NCBI GenBank assembly: GCA_937975725.1
Contig: CALJUL010000107.1
Coordinates: 1 to 64,000 of the forward strand
DNA length: 64,000 nt
Direction: 5' to 3'
Source: an uncultured Pseudoxanthomonas sp.
Lineage (GTDB): Bacteria > Pseudomonadota > Gammaproteobacteria > Xanthomonadales > Xanthomonadaceae
The position numbers were made by a program, and so were the translations under genes. Below are positions 34,212 to 42,867 of the stretch, piece by piece; position 1 is the first letter of the stretch, and every line of letters starts with the position of its first letter. Below the pieces are notes generated by a model. The model was given only the letters and a program-made list of their open reading frames with translations. It ran no database searches and was not told the origin of the DNA.

Positions 34212-34224
34212 GGGATTGCGCCGG

Positions 34225-35871
34225 CTACTCACGCGCAGGCGCGCTGCGCTCGCGCACGGCCTTGAACTCGGAACCATCCAGCCAGTGGGGCCATTCGCCG
34301 CTGTCGGCGATGCGCCGGCCCAGGTCATACAGCAGCGTCGTGTCCTGCGCCTGTCCGCTGGCGTCCCACGCGGGCGTCCATGCATCGCAGGGCTGGTGGT
34401 AGCAACGGGCGAAATAGGCTTCGCGCAGCGCCTTGCCGCTTTCCACGCCGCCCTGCACGCAGTCCAGCCCCGCGCCCGCGGTGATGGCCGGCACGCCCAT
34501 GCGCGCGAACGCGAAATGGTCGGCGCGGTAGAAGAAGCCCGCTTCCAGGTTGGGATCGGGCGAATAGCGCCGTCCCCGGGCCTCGGCCGCACGTTCGAGA
34601 TCGGCTTCCAGCGACACGCGGCCGTTGCCCCACGAAGCGATGTCGCTGGCCGGGCCGTCCGGGCTGAGCATCTCGATGTTGAGCACGGCGGCGGTCTTCT
34701 CCAGCGGCGCCAGCGGATGCGCGGCGTAGTAGCCGGCGCCCAGCAGGCCCTTCTCCTCCGCGGTCAGCGCCATGAACAGCAGGCTGCGCTGCGGGCGCGG
34801 CCCAGCGGCGAACACGCGCGCCAGTTCCAGCACCGCCGCCACGCCGGTGGCGTTGTCCACCGCACCGTGGCGGATGCGGTCGCCGTCCTGGTCCACCTCG
34901 CCGATGCCGAAGGCGTCCCAGTGCGCCGAATAGATGACGGTCTCGTCCGACCGCTGCGCGCCTTCCAGCCGGCCGATCACGTTGTGGGTCGTCACCTGGT
35001 CGCGCTCCATCGCGAAATCCGCCGACAAGGTGGCGTCGCCCAGCGGCACCGGGCGGAACTGCGGCGTCTGCGCCTTCCTCTTCTCGGCCTCGAAATCCAG
35101 CCCGGCGCGGCGGAACAGCGACACCGCCAGCTCGCGCTGCATCCAGCCACGCAGCAGGGTGTGGTAGCGCGCAGCGTCGGCGCGCGGGATGTCGAACACC
35201 GGCGAAAGCCCGGACGCGCGCACCGTGGCCCAGCCGTAGGCGGCCGGCGCGGTCTCGTGCACGATCAGCACGCCGGCCGCGCCCTGCCGCGCCAGCTCCT
35301 CGTACTTGTAGGTCCAGCGGCCGTAGTAGGTCACCGCGCGGCCGTCGAAGGCGCCGGGTTGCGCGGCCTCGAAATCCGGATCGTTGATCAGCACCACCGC
35401 GACCTTGCCGGCCAGGTCCGCGCCCTTGTAGTCGTCCCAGCCGCGCTCGGGCGCGCTCACGCCGTAGCCGACGAACACCAGCGGCGCCTCGTGCAACGAC
35501 ACCCGTTCGACCGGGCTCAGGCTCTGCAGCACCACGTCCTCGCCGTTGGCCAGCGCCTGCGCCTGCCCACCCATGCGCAGCGTCGCCGCCACCGGTCCCT
35601 GCACCTGCACGCGCACCAGCGGCACCGCCTGGGTCCAGCCACCGTCCTCGCCGCCGGGCTGCACGCCGGCCTGCTTGAACGCATCGATCAGGTAGGCCAG
35701 CGTCTTCTCTTCGCCCGGCGTCGCCGGCGCGCGCCCCTCGAATGCGTCCGAAGCCAGGATGCGCACATGGCGCGAAAGATTCTCCGCACTGATCCCGCCG
35801 CCCGGCACTTCCGCCGCCGATGCGGACACCGCCCACAGGCAAAGCAACCCCCACGGCACCGAACGCTTCAT
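34225..35871 (-). CDS. M28-family secreted peptidase (aminopeptidase-like, with PA insert)
   Basis: 548 residues. The start at 35871 opens a signal peptide (MKRSVPWGLLCLWAVSASAA). A PA domain lies at about 120-230 (YKGADLAGKVAVVLINDPDF, ARQGAAGVLIVHETAPA). The zinc sites of the M28 fold are seen as His in YSAHWDAFG, Asp in HGAVDNATGVAAVLE, the Glu pair in LTAEEKGLLGAGYY and His in CYHQPCDAW. It likely acts in the periplasm on peptides; Lys, Arg or hydrophobic preference cannot be read. It is followed and preceded by compound repeats. Confidence 0.9.
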   Translation of the reverse strand: MKRSVPWGLLCLWAVSASAAEVPGGGISAENLSRHVRILASDAFEGRAPATPGEEKTLAYLIDAFKQAGVQPGGEDGGWTQAVPLVRVQVQGPVAATLRMGGQAQALANGEDVVLQSLSPVERVSLHEAPLVFVGYGVSAPERGWDDYKGADLAGKVAVVLINDPDFEAAQPGAFDGRAVTYYGRWTYKYEELARQGAAGVLIVHETAPAAYGWATVRASGLSPVFDIPRADAARYHTLLRGWMQRELAVSLFRRAGLDFEAEKRKAQTPQFRPVPLGDATLSADFAMERDQVTTHNVIGRLEGAQRSDETVIYSAHWDAFGIGEVDQDGDRIRHGAVDNATGVAAVLELARVFAAGPRPQRSLLFMALTAEEKGLLGAGYYAAHPLAPLEKTAAVLNIEMLSPDGPASDIASWGNGRVSLEADLERAAEARGRRYSPDPNLEAGFFYRADHFAFARMGVPAITAGAGLDCVQGGVESGKALREAYFARCYHQPCDAWTPAWDASGQAQDTTLLYDLGRRIADSGEWPHWLDGSEFKAVRERSAPARE

Positions 35872-35931
35872 CGCTCCACTTCCCACGCACCAGGACGCCA
35901 CGAGTCTACGCCATCCCCGCAGACTCCCTCT

Positions 35932-36063
35932 CTGTAGGAGCGACGTAAGTCGCGACCGCACGACCGGAAGAAGCCTTCAAGCCACGGATCGATGCGGATG
36001 ACGCGGATAAAGCAATTGGGCCTTGGTCCGCCTTATCCGCGTCATCCGCATCGATCCATGGCC
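35932..36063. repeat. Compound repeat: TAGGAGCGACGTAAGTCGCGACC with ACGGAT-type inverted repeat
   Basis: TGTAGGAGCGACGTAAGTCGC is at 35932-35958. At 35971-36063, ACGGATCGATGCGGATGACG and GCGGATAAAG are matched by an inverted copy (CTTATCCGCGTCATCCGCA, then TCGATCCATGG). The two arms of this element are long enough to make a stem of about 35 pairs. Confidence 0.8.
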
Positions 36064-36083
36064 TCTGCTTTCTTCGCGCGAAA

Positions 36084-37013
36084 TCACGGACGGCCGCGGT
36101 CCAGCCAGACGCCCAAACCCTGGGCGTTCAGTTCGATGTCCATGGCCAGCAGGCGCTGTACTTCTTCGTCGGACAGCGGGACATCCAGCGCATGTGCGCG
36201 CTCCAGGTACAGCGCGGTCAATCCGGCGACCAGGCAGCGGTGGCGGTCTGCGCGGCCGTCGCAGGAGACCGCGACGGCGACCATGGCATCGATCTGTTCG
36301 TACAGCGCCCGGGCCTGCCGCGCCACGTCGCCGATGCGGCCGTAGTGGGTCAGGTACATCGCCTCCGGCTCATACGACAGCATCCGCGCGATGCTCGCCT
36401 TCAGCGCCTCCGGCTCGAACTGCACCGGCGTGGTGGTCGGCAGCACATAGGGGCCGTGCGGGCCGTCCATCTCGCGGTACGACAAGCCGAAAGTGTCGCC
36501 GGTGAACCAACTGCGGCTGCGCGCGTCCCAGATGCAGTGGTGGTGGCGCGCATGCCCGGGCGTGTCGATGAATTCCAGCACGCGCCCGGCCAGCGAAACC
36601 GTTTCGCCGTCCTGCACCACCCGCACGCGCGATTCGGCGACCGGGACGATCCGGCCGTAGCTGCGCTGCATCTCCTCCTCGCCGTACACCGCGGTGGCGC
36701 CGGCGATCAGCTTGGAAGGATCGATCAGGTGCGGCGCGGCGCGCGGATGCGCCACCAGCATGGCACCGGGCAGGTGCTGCATCAACAGGCCGGCGCCGCC
36801 GGCATGGTCCAGGTGCACATGGGTGACGATCAGCCAGTCCACCGCATCCGGCGCCAGCCCGGCACCATGCAGCGCCTCCAGCAGCCGCGGCACGGAATGG
36901 TTGGTGCCGCAATCGACGAAGGCGGCGCGTCCCTCTTCGATAACCAGGTAGGCCGCATCAAAATGCGCGCGCTGGAAGGCGGTATCGACGGTATGGATGC
37001 CGTGCGGATTCAT
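36084..37013 (-). CDS. Metallo-beta-lactamase-fold hydrolase
   Basis: 309 residues. The MBL signature THVHLDHAGGAGLL (HxHxDH) is near residue 66, with later His ligands in FIDTPGHARHHHCIW and an Asp in WFTGDTFGLSY, and a final His in YLTHYGRIGD. The N-terminus QRAHFDAAYLVIEEGRAAFVDCG is typical of broad-specificity MBL hydrolases. A C-terminal helical part (about 230-309) is probably a cap. Substrate unknown. It lies between two compound repeats and is transcribed on the minus strand alone. Confidence 0.88.
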   Translation of the reverse strand: MNPHGIHTVDTAFQRAHFDAAYLVIEEGRAAFVDCGTNHSVPRLLEALHGAGLAPDAVDWLIVTHVHLDHAGGAGLLMQHLPGAMLVAHPRAAPHLIDPSKLIAGATAVYGEEEMQRSYGRIVPVAESRVRVVQDGETVSLAGRVLEFIDTPGHARHHHCIWDARSRSWFTGDTFGLSYREMDGPHGPYVLPTTTPVQFEPEALKASIARMLSYEPEAMYLTHYGRIGDVARQARALYEQIDAMVAVAVSCDGRADRHRCLVAGLTALYLERAHALDVPLSDEEVQRLLAMDIELNAQGLGVWLDRGRP

Positions 37014-37346
37014 CCGGTGGCCCCGAAGCTGGCGGATGCCCCGATTCTAGACATCTCCATCTCCGCGCACGACCCGCCTTTGGTCGTGCCCGCCCTGGAA
37101 AACCCGACTCTGCAGGAGCGACGCAAGTCGCGACCGCCCCCCATGGCCGCTGGCCCTGATGACGAACGCGCTGTCGCTTGCCCACATGGGCAAACGATTC
37201 ACCACAAAGAATGCAGAGGCCACGGATCGACGCGGATGACACGGATAAAGCAGATCAAGGCCAAAAAGCTTCATCCGCGTCGATCCGCGGCTTGAAGGCT
37301 TTCAGTACATGCGGTCGCGGCTGACGCCGCTCCCACAGGGGAGGCG
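37014..37346. repeat. 333-base gene-free spacer with GAGCGACGC repeats and an ACGGAT-type inverted repeat
   Basis: TGCAGGAGCGACGCAAGTCGC at 37110-37136 and an inverted copy (GGTCGCGGCTGACGCCGCTCCCACAG) at 37312-37338 flank 37199-37292, which holds CACGGATCGACGCGGATGA and its inverted mate CTTCATCCGCGTCGATCCGCGG. No gene is supported. Confidence 0.75.
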
Positions 37347-37643
37347 TCAGCGCGCCAGCCACCAGGCGCGCAGGGGGACGGCGACGGTCAGGACGAAGAG
37401 GAAGGCGCCGTAGGCCACCAGCGTGGCCAGCACCTGCTTCCAGATGGCCCCGGTGCCCACGTCCGCCGCGCCCAGCGCATAGCCCCACCGCATGCCCGCG
37501 ATGCTCAGCACGAAGGCGGCCGCCAGCACCGTCAGGTCGAACGCCTTGCGGCGGGCATGGCGCGGCTGGCGCGGGAGCAGCCAGAACAGCGAGCCCAGCA
37601 GCAGGAACCACGGCAGGAACAGGATCACGGCCAGGTACGGCAC
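37347..37643 (-). CDS. Small hydrophobic membrane protein
   Basis: About 98 residues from the GTG at 37643, four bases after the trpS stop, so the two are coupled. It has three or four hydrophobic segments (about 2-17, 33-53, 64-86), separated by a basic loop (RQPRHARRKAF). I do not recognise a family with confidence. Similar small proteins beside trpS are seen in this lineage, but no function is known to me. The upstream in-frame stretch to 37736 is an Arg/Cys-rich shadow of trpS. Confidence 0.65.
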   Translation of the reverse strand: MPYLAVILFLPWFLLLGSLFWLLPRQPRHARRKAFDLTVLAAAFVLSIAGMRWGYALGAADVGTGAIWKQVLATLVAYGAFLFVLTVAVPLRAWWLAR

Positions 37644-37647
37644 GGAC

Positions 37648-38943
37648 TCAGGCCTCCGCCGCGCGCAGCGCGGCCAGCGCGGCCAGCACCTGCTCGGCCG
37701 GCACCTGCAGCACGATCTCCGGGGTCTCCATCGCATCCGCCTGTTCGGCCTGCTTCAGCACGGCGATCAGGCGGCCGGCGTCCTTGGGCGAGTCGAAGCC
37801 GTTGCTCTGCACCAGCACGTCGCCGTCGGCGTCCACCAGCTTGAAGTAGAAGCGGCTGTCGGTGTCGCGGTACTGCTTGAACGCCGGCAGTGCCGCCTTC
37901 GGCGCCGCGGCCTTCGTTTCCGCCGCCGTCTGCTGCGACAGGTCGCGCAGGCCGATCGCATGGCGCAGTTCGGCCAGCAGCGGCGCCGCATAGCGCTCGC
38001 GCAGGCGGCGGGCGCCGTCGCGCAGGATGGCCTCGATGTCGGCGGGACGGGCCATCAGCGCTTCGTACTTCTCGCGCAGCGGCGCCACCTCGGCGTCGAT
38101 GCGCTCGAACAGCGCCTGCTTGGCGTCGCCCCAGCCGATGCCGTCGGCGAACGCCCGGGCGAAGCCGCGGGTCTCCTCGGCGCTGGCGAACGCCTGGTAG
38201 AGCTGGAACAGCGCCGAGCCCTCGGTCTGCTTCGGTTCGCCCGGCCCGCGCGAATCGGTGAGGATGGAGAACACCAGCTTCTTCAGCTCTTCGCGCGGCG
38301 CGAACAGCGGAATGGTGTTGTGGTAGCTCTTGCTCATCTTGCGCCCGTCCAGGCCGGGCAGCGTGGCCACGTTGTCGTCGACCAGCGCCTCGGGCAGGAC
38401 GAAATAGTCCTTGCCGTACACGTGGTTGAAGCGCTGGCCGAAATCGCGCGCCATCTCGATGTGCTGGATCTGGTCGCGGCCCACCGGCACCTGGTGCGCG
38501 TTGAAGATCAGGATGTCCGCCGCCATCAGCACCGGGTACATGAACAACCCCGCGGTTACGCCGGCGTCGTCGTCCTCGCCGTCGGCGCGGTTCTTGTCCA
38601 CCGCCGCCTTGTAGGCGTGCGCGCGGTTGAGGATGCCCTTGCCGGCCACGCAGGTGAGGAACCAGGTCAGCTCGGTGATCTCGGGGATGTCGCTCTGCCG
38701 GTAGAACCACACCTTGTCCGGGTCCAGCCCGCAGGCCAGCCACGTGGCCGCGATCTCCAGCGTGGAGCGCTGCGTGCGCGCCGGGTCCTGCGCCTTGATC
38801 AGGCTGTGCAGGTCGGCCAGGAAATAGAAGCTCTCCACGCCGTCGGCGCGGCTGGCGGCCACGGCCGGGCGCACCGCGCCGACGTAGTTGCCGAGGTGGG
38901 GCGTGCCCGAAGTGGTGATGCCGGTGAGGACGCGGGTGGTCAT
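37648..38943 (-). CDS. trpS: Tryptophanyl-tRNA synthetase with C-terminal YegP-like domain
   Basis: 431 residues, about 90 longer than usual class Ic TrpRS. The catalytic part shows TSGTPHLGNYVGAV (HIGH-like) near the N-terminus, GLDPDKVWFYRQSDIPEI, PVGRDQIQHIEMARDFGQRFN (short blocks) and GRKMSKSYHN (KMSKS). The added C-terminus after about residue 345 contains KQYRDTDSRFYFKLVDADGD and VLVQSNGFDSPKDAGRLIAVLK, a pattern like the YegP/DUF1508 family. This longer form is typical of Xanthomonadaceae. Start at 38943 fits. It is transcribed with a small membrane protein gene. Confidence 0.94.
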   Translation of the reverse strand: MTTRVLTGITTSGTPHLGNYVGAVRPAVAASRADGVESFYFLADLHSLIKAQDPARTQRSTLEIAATWLACGLDPDKVWFYRQSDIPEITELTWFLTCVAGKGILNRAHAYKAAVDKNRADGEDDDAGVTAGLFMYPVLMAADILIFNAHQVPVGRDQIQHIEMARDFGQRFNHVYGKDYFVLPEALVDDNVATLPGLDGRKMSKSYHNTIPLFAPREELKKLVFSILTDSRGPGEPKQTEGSALFQLYQAFASAEETRGFARAFADGIGWGDAKQALFERIDAEVAPLREKYEALMARPADIEAILRDGARRLRERYAAPLLAELRHAIGLRDLSQQTAAETKAAAPKAALPAFKQYRDTDSRFYFKLVDADGDVLVQSNGFDSPKDAGRLIAVLKQAEQADAMETPEIVLQVPAEQVLAALAALRAAEA

Positions 38944-39095
38944 GCCTGGTACGGATGCGGGGGTGGGGAAGCGCCAGTTTACCGGCTGGCGCGCTGGCCT
39001 GCCGCCGGCTGAACCGCGTACGCGCGCCGGACCCGCTTCGACCCCACTACGCGCAGCGCGGCGTTTACGCCAGCGTCCCCATCAGGAGCACGCCC

Positions 39096-39875
39096 ATGTC
39101 CACGCCCCGCTTCGCCGCTCTCGCCCTGCTGGCCCTGCTTGCAGGCCACGTGTCTCCTGTCGTCGCCGCCCCGCTGGTGGAACTGGGCGTGGTCGACCGC
39201 GACACCGGCCAATGGCTGCCGCAGCATCCGCACCGCGGCGATGCCTGGGTGGCGGGCGCGCCCGGCCATCGCTACGGCGTGCGCCTGACCAACACAACCG
39301 GCGAACGCGTGCTGGTGGTGCTGTCGGTGGACGGCGTGAATGCCGTCACCGGGCAGACCGCGCATCCCTCGCAGGCCGGCTACGTGCTGGAACCCTGGCA
39401 GACCACGGAAATCGCCGGCTGGCGCAAGTCGATGGACGACGTGGCGCAATTCGTGTTCACCGATCTCGGCGACAGCTACGCCGCGCGCACCGGCCGGCCG
39501 CAGAACGTCGGCGTGATCGGCGTGGCGGTGTTCCGCGAAGCACGCGCCTACGCGCCCCTGCCGATCGTCCGGCCGTATCCGGAACAGCGGCGCGAAGCCG
39601 CGGCGGCGCCCGCCAGCGAAGCCAACGCGGACCGCGCGGCGATGCCGCAAGGCATCGGCACCGGCCACGGACAGCGCGAGTGGGCGCCCACTTCGCGCAC
39701 CGGCTTCGTCCGGGCCACGCACCAGCCGGAGCAGGTCAGCGAAGTGCGCTACGACGAACGCCGCCGCCTGCTGGCGCGCGGCATCCTGCCGCGGCCGCAA
39801 CCGCCGCACCGCGACGATGCGCCGCGCGCCTTCCCCGGCAGCTTCGTCGCCGATCCGCCGCCGCGCTGGCGCTAG
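39096..39875 (+). CDS. Hypothetical secreted protein
   Basis: 259 residues from an ATG with AGGAG nearby. The N-terminus (MSTPRFAALALLALLAGHVSPVVAA) is a signal peptide with likely cleavage after VVA. The mature part shows a beta-rich first domain with RYGVRLTNTTGERVLVVLSVDG and EPWQTTEIAGWRKSM, which reads like a small immunoglobulin-like fold, then a polar tail of 90 residues rich in Arg, Pro and Ala. I recognise no characterised family. It is followed by a hairpin that terminates the convergent CsbD gene. Confidence 0.75.
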   Translation: MSTPRFAALALLALLAGHVSPVVAAPLVELGVVDRDTGQWLPQHPHRGDAWVAGAPGHRYGVRLTNTTGERVLVVLSVDGVNAVTGQTAHPSQAGYVLEPWQTTEIAGWRKSMDDVAQFVFTDLGDSYAARTGRPQNVGVIGVAVFREARAYAPLPIVRPYPEQRREAAAAPASEANADRAAMPQGIGTGHGQREWAPTSRTGFVRATHQPEQVSEVRYDERRRLLARGILPRPQPPHRDDAPRAFPGSFVADPPPRWR

Positions 39876-39881
39876 GAACGC

Positions 39882-39911
39882 AAAAAAGACGGGCCGCGTG
39901 AGCGGCCCGTC
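39882..39911 (-). terminator. Intrinsic terminator of the csbD-like gene
   Basis: GACGGGCCGC and GCGGCCCGTC pair perfectly around a 4-base loop, and on the minus strand TTTTTTG follows. It may also stop transcription of the plus-strand secreted-protein gene, though without a T-run in that direction. Confidence 0.8.
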
Positions 39912-39982
39912 CTGTGCAGAGTGCCATGCCGCGGCGGCATGGCCGCCCGCATCGGCTCGGCTATGCGCCGGCAACCTTACCG

Positions 39983-40189
39983 TCAGTGCTCGCGCAGGCT
40001 GCGGCGGAAATCCTCCACCTCGGCGTTCGCACGGTCGCGGTCCCAGCCGTAGCGCTCCTGCAGCCTGCCGGCCAGATATTCGGTATTGCCTTCGGCCACC
40101 TTGAAATCGTCGTCCGTCAGGTCGCCCCACTTGGCCTGGATCTTGCCTTTGAGCTGCTTCCAGTTACCGGCGATGATGTCCTTGTTCAT
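39983..40189 (-). CDS. CsbD-family stress protein
   Basis: A 68-residue protein with MNKDIIAGNWKQLKGKIQ and KWGDLTDDDFKVAEGN, the CsbD family signature. These are small, abundant stress proteins of unknown mechanism. It has its own terminator, and lies beside two entericidin-like genes, which suggests a general stress neighbourhood. Confidence 0.92.
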   Translation of the reverse strand: MNKDIIAGNWKQLKGKIQAKWGDLTDDDFKVAEGNTEYLAGRLQERYGWDRDRANAEVEDFRRSLREH

Positions 40190-40354
40190 GGGATGTTCTC
40201 TTCTCGATGCGCGGCAGGGGTTACCGCGCCGCCAGCATGGCCGCAGGCGTGTTGCCGCCCCATCAATCCCGCGTCAATGCGGGCTTAGCAATCACCCGCC
40301 GTTCACCTGCGCGAACGCGCATCCGCATGCCTGCAAGGCCGCGTCGGACTCCCG

Positions 40355-40384
40355 AAAAGAAACGGGCCGCACAGGCGGCCCGTT
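40355..40384 (-). terminator. Intrinsic terminator of the first entericidin-like gene
   Basis: AACGGGCCGC and GCGGCCCGTT form a perfect 10-pair stem with 4-base loop; the minus strand continues TTTCTTTTC. It is 25 bases from the stop of the 44-residue lipoprotein gene. Confidence 0.8.
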
Positions 40385-40408
40385 CATCCGTGCGCTCCGG
40401 CGCGCCGA

Positions 40409-40543
40409 TCACTTGCCGGACGCATCCTCGACTTTCTCACCGACCTTCTGCACGTCCTTGCCGAACCCCTTGACGGTGTTGCAGCCGGACAGGACGGCAA
40501 TGGAGAACGAGGCCAACAGCATCATCGCGACGAAACGTTTCAT
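40409..40543 (-). CDS. Entericidin A/B-family lipoprotein
   Basis: 44 residues: a lipoprotein signal (MKRFVAMMLLASFSIAVLSGC, lipobox LSGC) followed by NTVKGFGKDVQKVGEKVEDA, the conserved entericidin tail. EcnA/EcnB are stress-induced small lipoproteins; EcnB is linked to lysis and EcnA to protection, but the sequence does not tell which. The start at 40543 is clear; the longer frame is non-specific. A paralogue with nearly the same core is 225 bases upstream in the transcript direction. Confidence 0.85.
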   Translation of the reverse strand: MKRFVAMMLLASFSIAVLSGCNTVKGFGKDVQKVGEKVEDASGK

Positions 40544-40692
40544 GGGACGGCTCCAGAATGGCGGATTGCTAGGGGCGGGGGCGCGGCGCGCGGGCCACCG
40601 GTGCTTTCCCGGCCGGTCCGCGGCATCCCCGACGCCGCCAGTCTGATTCAACCATACTGGCTGCCGGCTGACCAAACCAGCGCATATACGCG

Positions 40693-40715
40693 AAAGGGCC
40701 GGTCGCCCGGCCCTT
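40693..40715 (-). terminator. Putative terminator of the second entericidin-like gene
   Basis: AAGGGCCGG and CCGGCCCTT form a 9-pair stem with TCGC loop. On the minus strand only TTTC follows, so termination would be moderate. Confidence 0.55.
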
Positions 40716-40768
40716 CCACCGGCCCGGAACCTGCGGTCCCGGGCCTCATCCGCCATGCGGCAGCGGCA

Positions 40769-40921
40769 TCAGCACTTGCCGTCCTTGCAATCCTGGGCCT
40801 TGTCTTCGACCTTTTCGCCGACCTTCTGCACGTCCTTGCCCGCGCCGGCGATGGTGTTGCAACCGCTCAGCACGGCCGTCGAGAACATCGCCATCAGCAA
40901 CAGGGCCATTGCACGCTTCAT
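40769..40921 (-). CDS. Entericidin A/B-family lipoprotein (second copy)
   Basis: 50 residues: MKRAMALLLMAMFSTAVLSGC with lipobox LSGC, then NTIAGAGKDVQKVGEKVEDKAQDCKDGKC. It shares KDVQKVGEKVED with the first copy, but adds a Cys-containing tail (CKDGKC). The pair could be the toxin and antidote of an entericidin locus or simple duplicates. Start at 40921 is certain from the signal peptide. Confidence 0.85.
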   Translation of the reverse strand: MKRAMALLLMAMFSTAVLSGCNTIAGAGKDVQKVGEKVEDKAQDCKDGKC

Positions 40922-41047
40922 GTGTCGTCTCCTCGTCTGGTGGGTGCCGCCGCGCGCCTTGTCCGTGTGCGTCCGACGTGCCGGCGGCGGGTGCGGCCAC
41001 CTTCCGTGCCGCGGCGTATAGGCCACGTGAAGCCGCGGCGCGGACGT

Positions 41048-41971
41048 TCAGTCCCGCATCAGCGTGGACTTGCCGAACAGGCTTTCCACCAGGTCCACCG
41101 TCAGCCGGGCCGTGCGGTTGCGCCGGTCCAGCACCGGGTTGAGCTCGACGATGTCCAGCGAGCCCATCAGCCGCGTGTCGGCGATCATCTCCATCACCAG
41201 TTGCGCCTCGCGGTAGTTGGGGCCGCCGGGCACGGTGGTGCCCACGCCCGGCGCGATGCTGGGGTCGAGGAAATCCACGTCGAAGCTAACGTGCAGGTGG
41301 GTGTCCGCGTCCACGCCTTCCAACGCCGCCTCCATGGTGCGCTTCATGCCCACCTCGTCGATGTAGCGCATGTCGTATACGTCGACCTTGTGGTCCTTGA
41401 TCAGCTTCTTCTCTTCCGGATCGACCGAGCGGATGCCGATCTGCCGCATCATCGCCGGCGTGATCGCGGGCGATTCGCCGCCCAGCCGGGTCAGAGCCTC
41501 CGGGCCGATGCCGCACAGGCAGGCCACCGGCATGCCGTGGATGTTGCCCGAGGGAGTGACTTCGCTGGTGTTGAAGTCCGAATGCGCGTCCAACCACAGC
41601 ACGCGCAGCTTCCTGCCGTTGCGGCGGCAGTGGCGCGCGACCGCGGTGATGGAGCCCATCGCCAGGCAATGGTCGCCGCCCATCATGATCGGCAGGCGGC
41701 CCTTGCGCAGTTCGGCCTCGGTGGCCTCCATCACCGCGCGGTTCCAGGCCACCACTTCGTCGAGATGGCGGTAGCCCTGCACGGGCCCGGTCCACGGATT
41801 CGGCGGCCCCTGCACATTGCCCGCGTCCACCACGTCCACGCCGCGCGCGGCCAGCGCCTCGCCCAACCCGGCGATGCGCAGAGCATCCGGCCCCATGCGG
41901 GCGCCGCGATGGCCGGCGCCGACGTCGGTGGGCGCTCCGATCAGGGAGACGGGAGGAAACGCACGGCTCAT
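41048..41971 (-). CDS. rocF: Arginase
   Basis: 307 residues of the ureohydrolase family, making urea and ornithine from arginine. The manganese site is given by GGDHCLAMGS, WLDAHSDFNTSE (arginase-type) and SFDVDFLDPSIAPGVGT. IGAPTDVGAGHRGARMGPDALR at the N-terminus (short blocks) is arginase-like rather than agmatinase-like. It is a single gene on the minus strand. Confidence 0.93.
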   Translation of the reverse strand: MSRAFPPVSLIGAPTDVGAGHRGARMGPDALRIAGLGEALAARGVDVVDAGNVQGPPNPWTGPVQGYRHLDEVVAWNRAVMEATEAELRKGRLPIMMGGDHCLAMGSITAVARHCRRNGRKLRVLWLDAHSDFNTSEVTPSGNIHGMPVACLCGIGPEALTRLGGESPAITPAMMRQIGIRSVDPEEKKLIKDHKVDVYDMRYIDEVGMKRTMEAALEGVDADTHLHVSFDVDFLDPSIAPGVGTTVPGGPNYREAQLVMEMIADTRLMGSLDIVELNPVLDRRNRTARLTVDLVESLFGKSTLMRD

Positions 41972-42091
41972 GGAATGTTCCTGTGGAAAACCAGGCCGCA
42001 GTCTAGTCGCTGCGCGATGACGACCCTGTGGCAGCGCAACAGCGCGGCACCGCGGACGGGAGGGAAAGGCCGGGAACCGGCGGCGCGGGAA

Positions 42092-42167
42092 TGGTGCCGC
42101 TTATCCGAATCGAACGGATGACCTACCGCTTACAAGGCGGTTGCTCTACCTGCTGAGCTAAAGCGGC
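42092..42167 (-). tRNA. tRNA-Thr (anticodon TGT)
   Basis: On the minus strand the acceptor stem GCCGCTT pairs with AAGCGGC, with D-arm TAGCTCAGCAGGTAGAGC, anticodon arm CCGCCTTGTAAGGCGG (anticodon TGT), T-arm ATCCGTTCGATTCGGAT and discriminator A. CCA is encoded at the 3' end (42092-42094). Confidence 0.95.
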
Positions 42168-42181
42168 ACGGGAGCGGCATT

Positions 42182-42844
42182 CTAGCGCAAGGCGGCGCAT
42201 TCCAGCGGTACCGGCGCCCCGGCCGACGCCGCGCGCGCAAGGGCCTCCGCGTCCGCGCCTGCGGCGACGCCGGCGTCCAGCCACCATTGCGAAGGGGCGC
42301 TGCGGCCGACCGGCTGCATGCGCGCGGCGAAACCCGCCGCCTGCATCTGCGCCAGCCGGCGCTCGGCCGCTTCGCGGGTGCGGTAGCGTCCCAGCGCGAT
42401 GCCGTTGACCAGTTCGCCCTGGGAGATCACCAGGAAATCGTCGAACCCGGCCGCGCCGATCCGCGCGGCCAGCGCCTGCGCGTCCTCGCGCGTGGGCGCG
42501 GGCGGCATCACCACCTGGTAGCCGCCGCTGGAAGCCCCGGGGATTTCGCGCGCCTGCATGCGCAGCGCCTTGCCGGCGAGCGCGGCCTGCGCCTGCTTCA
42601 GTGCCGATTCGCTGGCGAACGGCCCGAGGCTGAAGCAAGCCGCCGGTTCCGCCACGGCCACCGCAACAGCGACGGGCGCCTCCGGCGCAACCGCGGCCTC
42701 GGGCGCGTCCACCAGTTGCAAGCGGGGAATGCCCGCCGGCAACTCGGGAAGCGGCGGCGGTGGCGGCGCGGGCCGCGCGAACCACCAGGCGGCGACGCCG
42801 AGGTTGAGGACAACCAGCAGGACGATCAGGGCGCGGATCAGCAT
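42182..42844 (-). CDS. SPOR-domain membrane protein
   Basis: 220 residues. An N-terminal membrane anchor (MLIRALIVLLVVLNLGVAAWW), a Pro-rich stretch (APPPPPLPELPAGIP) and an Ala/Val linker precede a SPOR-like domain (from about 70) with CFSLGPFASESALKQAQAAL, VVMPPAPTREDAQALAARI and NGIALGRYRTREAAERRLAQ. SPOR domains bind denuded peptidoglycan at division sites. It is downstream of coaX by 23 bases and could be part of the birA-coaX transcript. Confidence 0.85.
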   Translation of the reverse strand: MLIRALIVLLVVLNLGVAAWWFARPAPPPPPLPELPAGIPRLQLVDAPEAAVAPEAPVAVAVAVAEPAACFSLGPFASESALKQAQAALAGKALRMQAREIPGASSGGYQVVMPPAPTREDAQALAARIGAAGFDDFLVISQGELVNGIALGRYRTREAAERRLAQMQAAGFAARMQPVGRSAPSQWWLDAGVAAGADAEALARAASAGAPVPLECAALR

Positions 42845-42867
42845 GGGGCGATTCTAGCCAGCGCGCT

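Noticed and set aside
42092..42167. tRNA-Thr as the integration site of the accessory element
   Set aside because: It is almost 10 kb from the integrase, and the integrase lies at dusA; no mobile genes border the tRNA.
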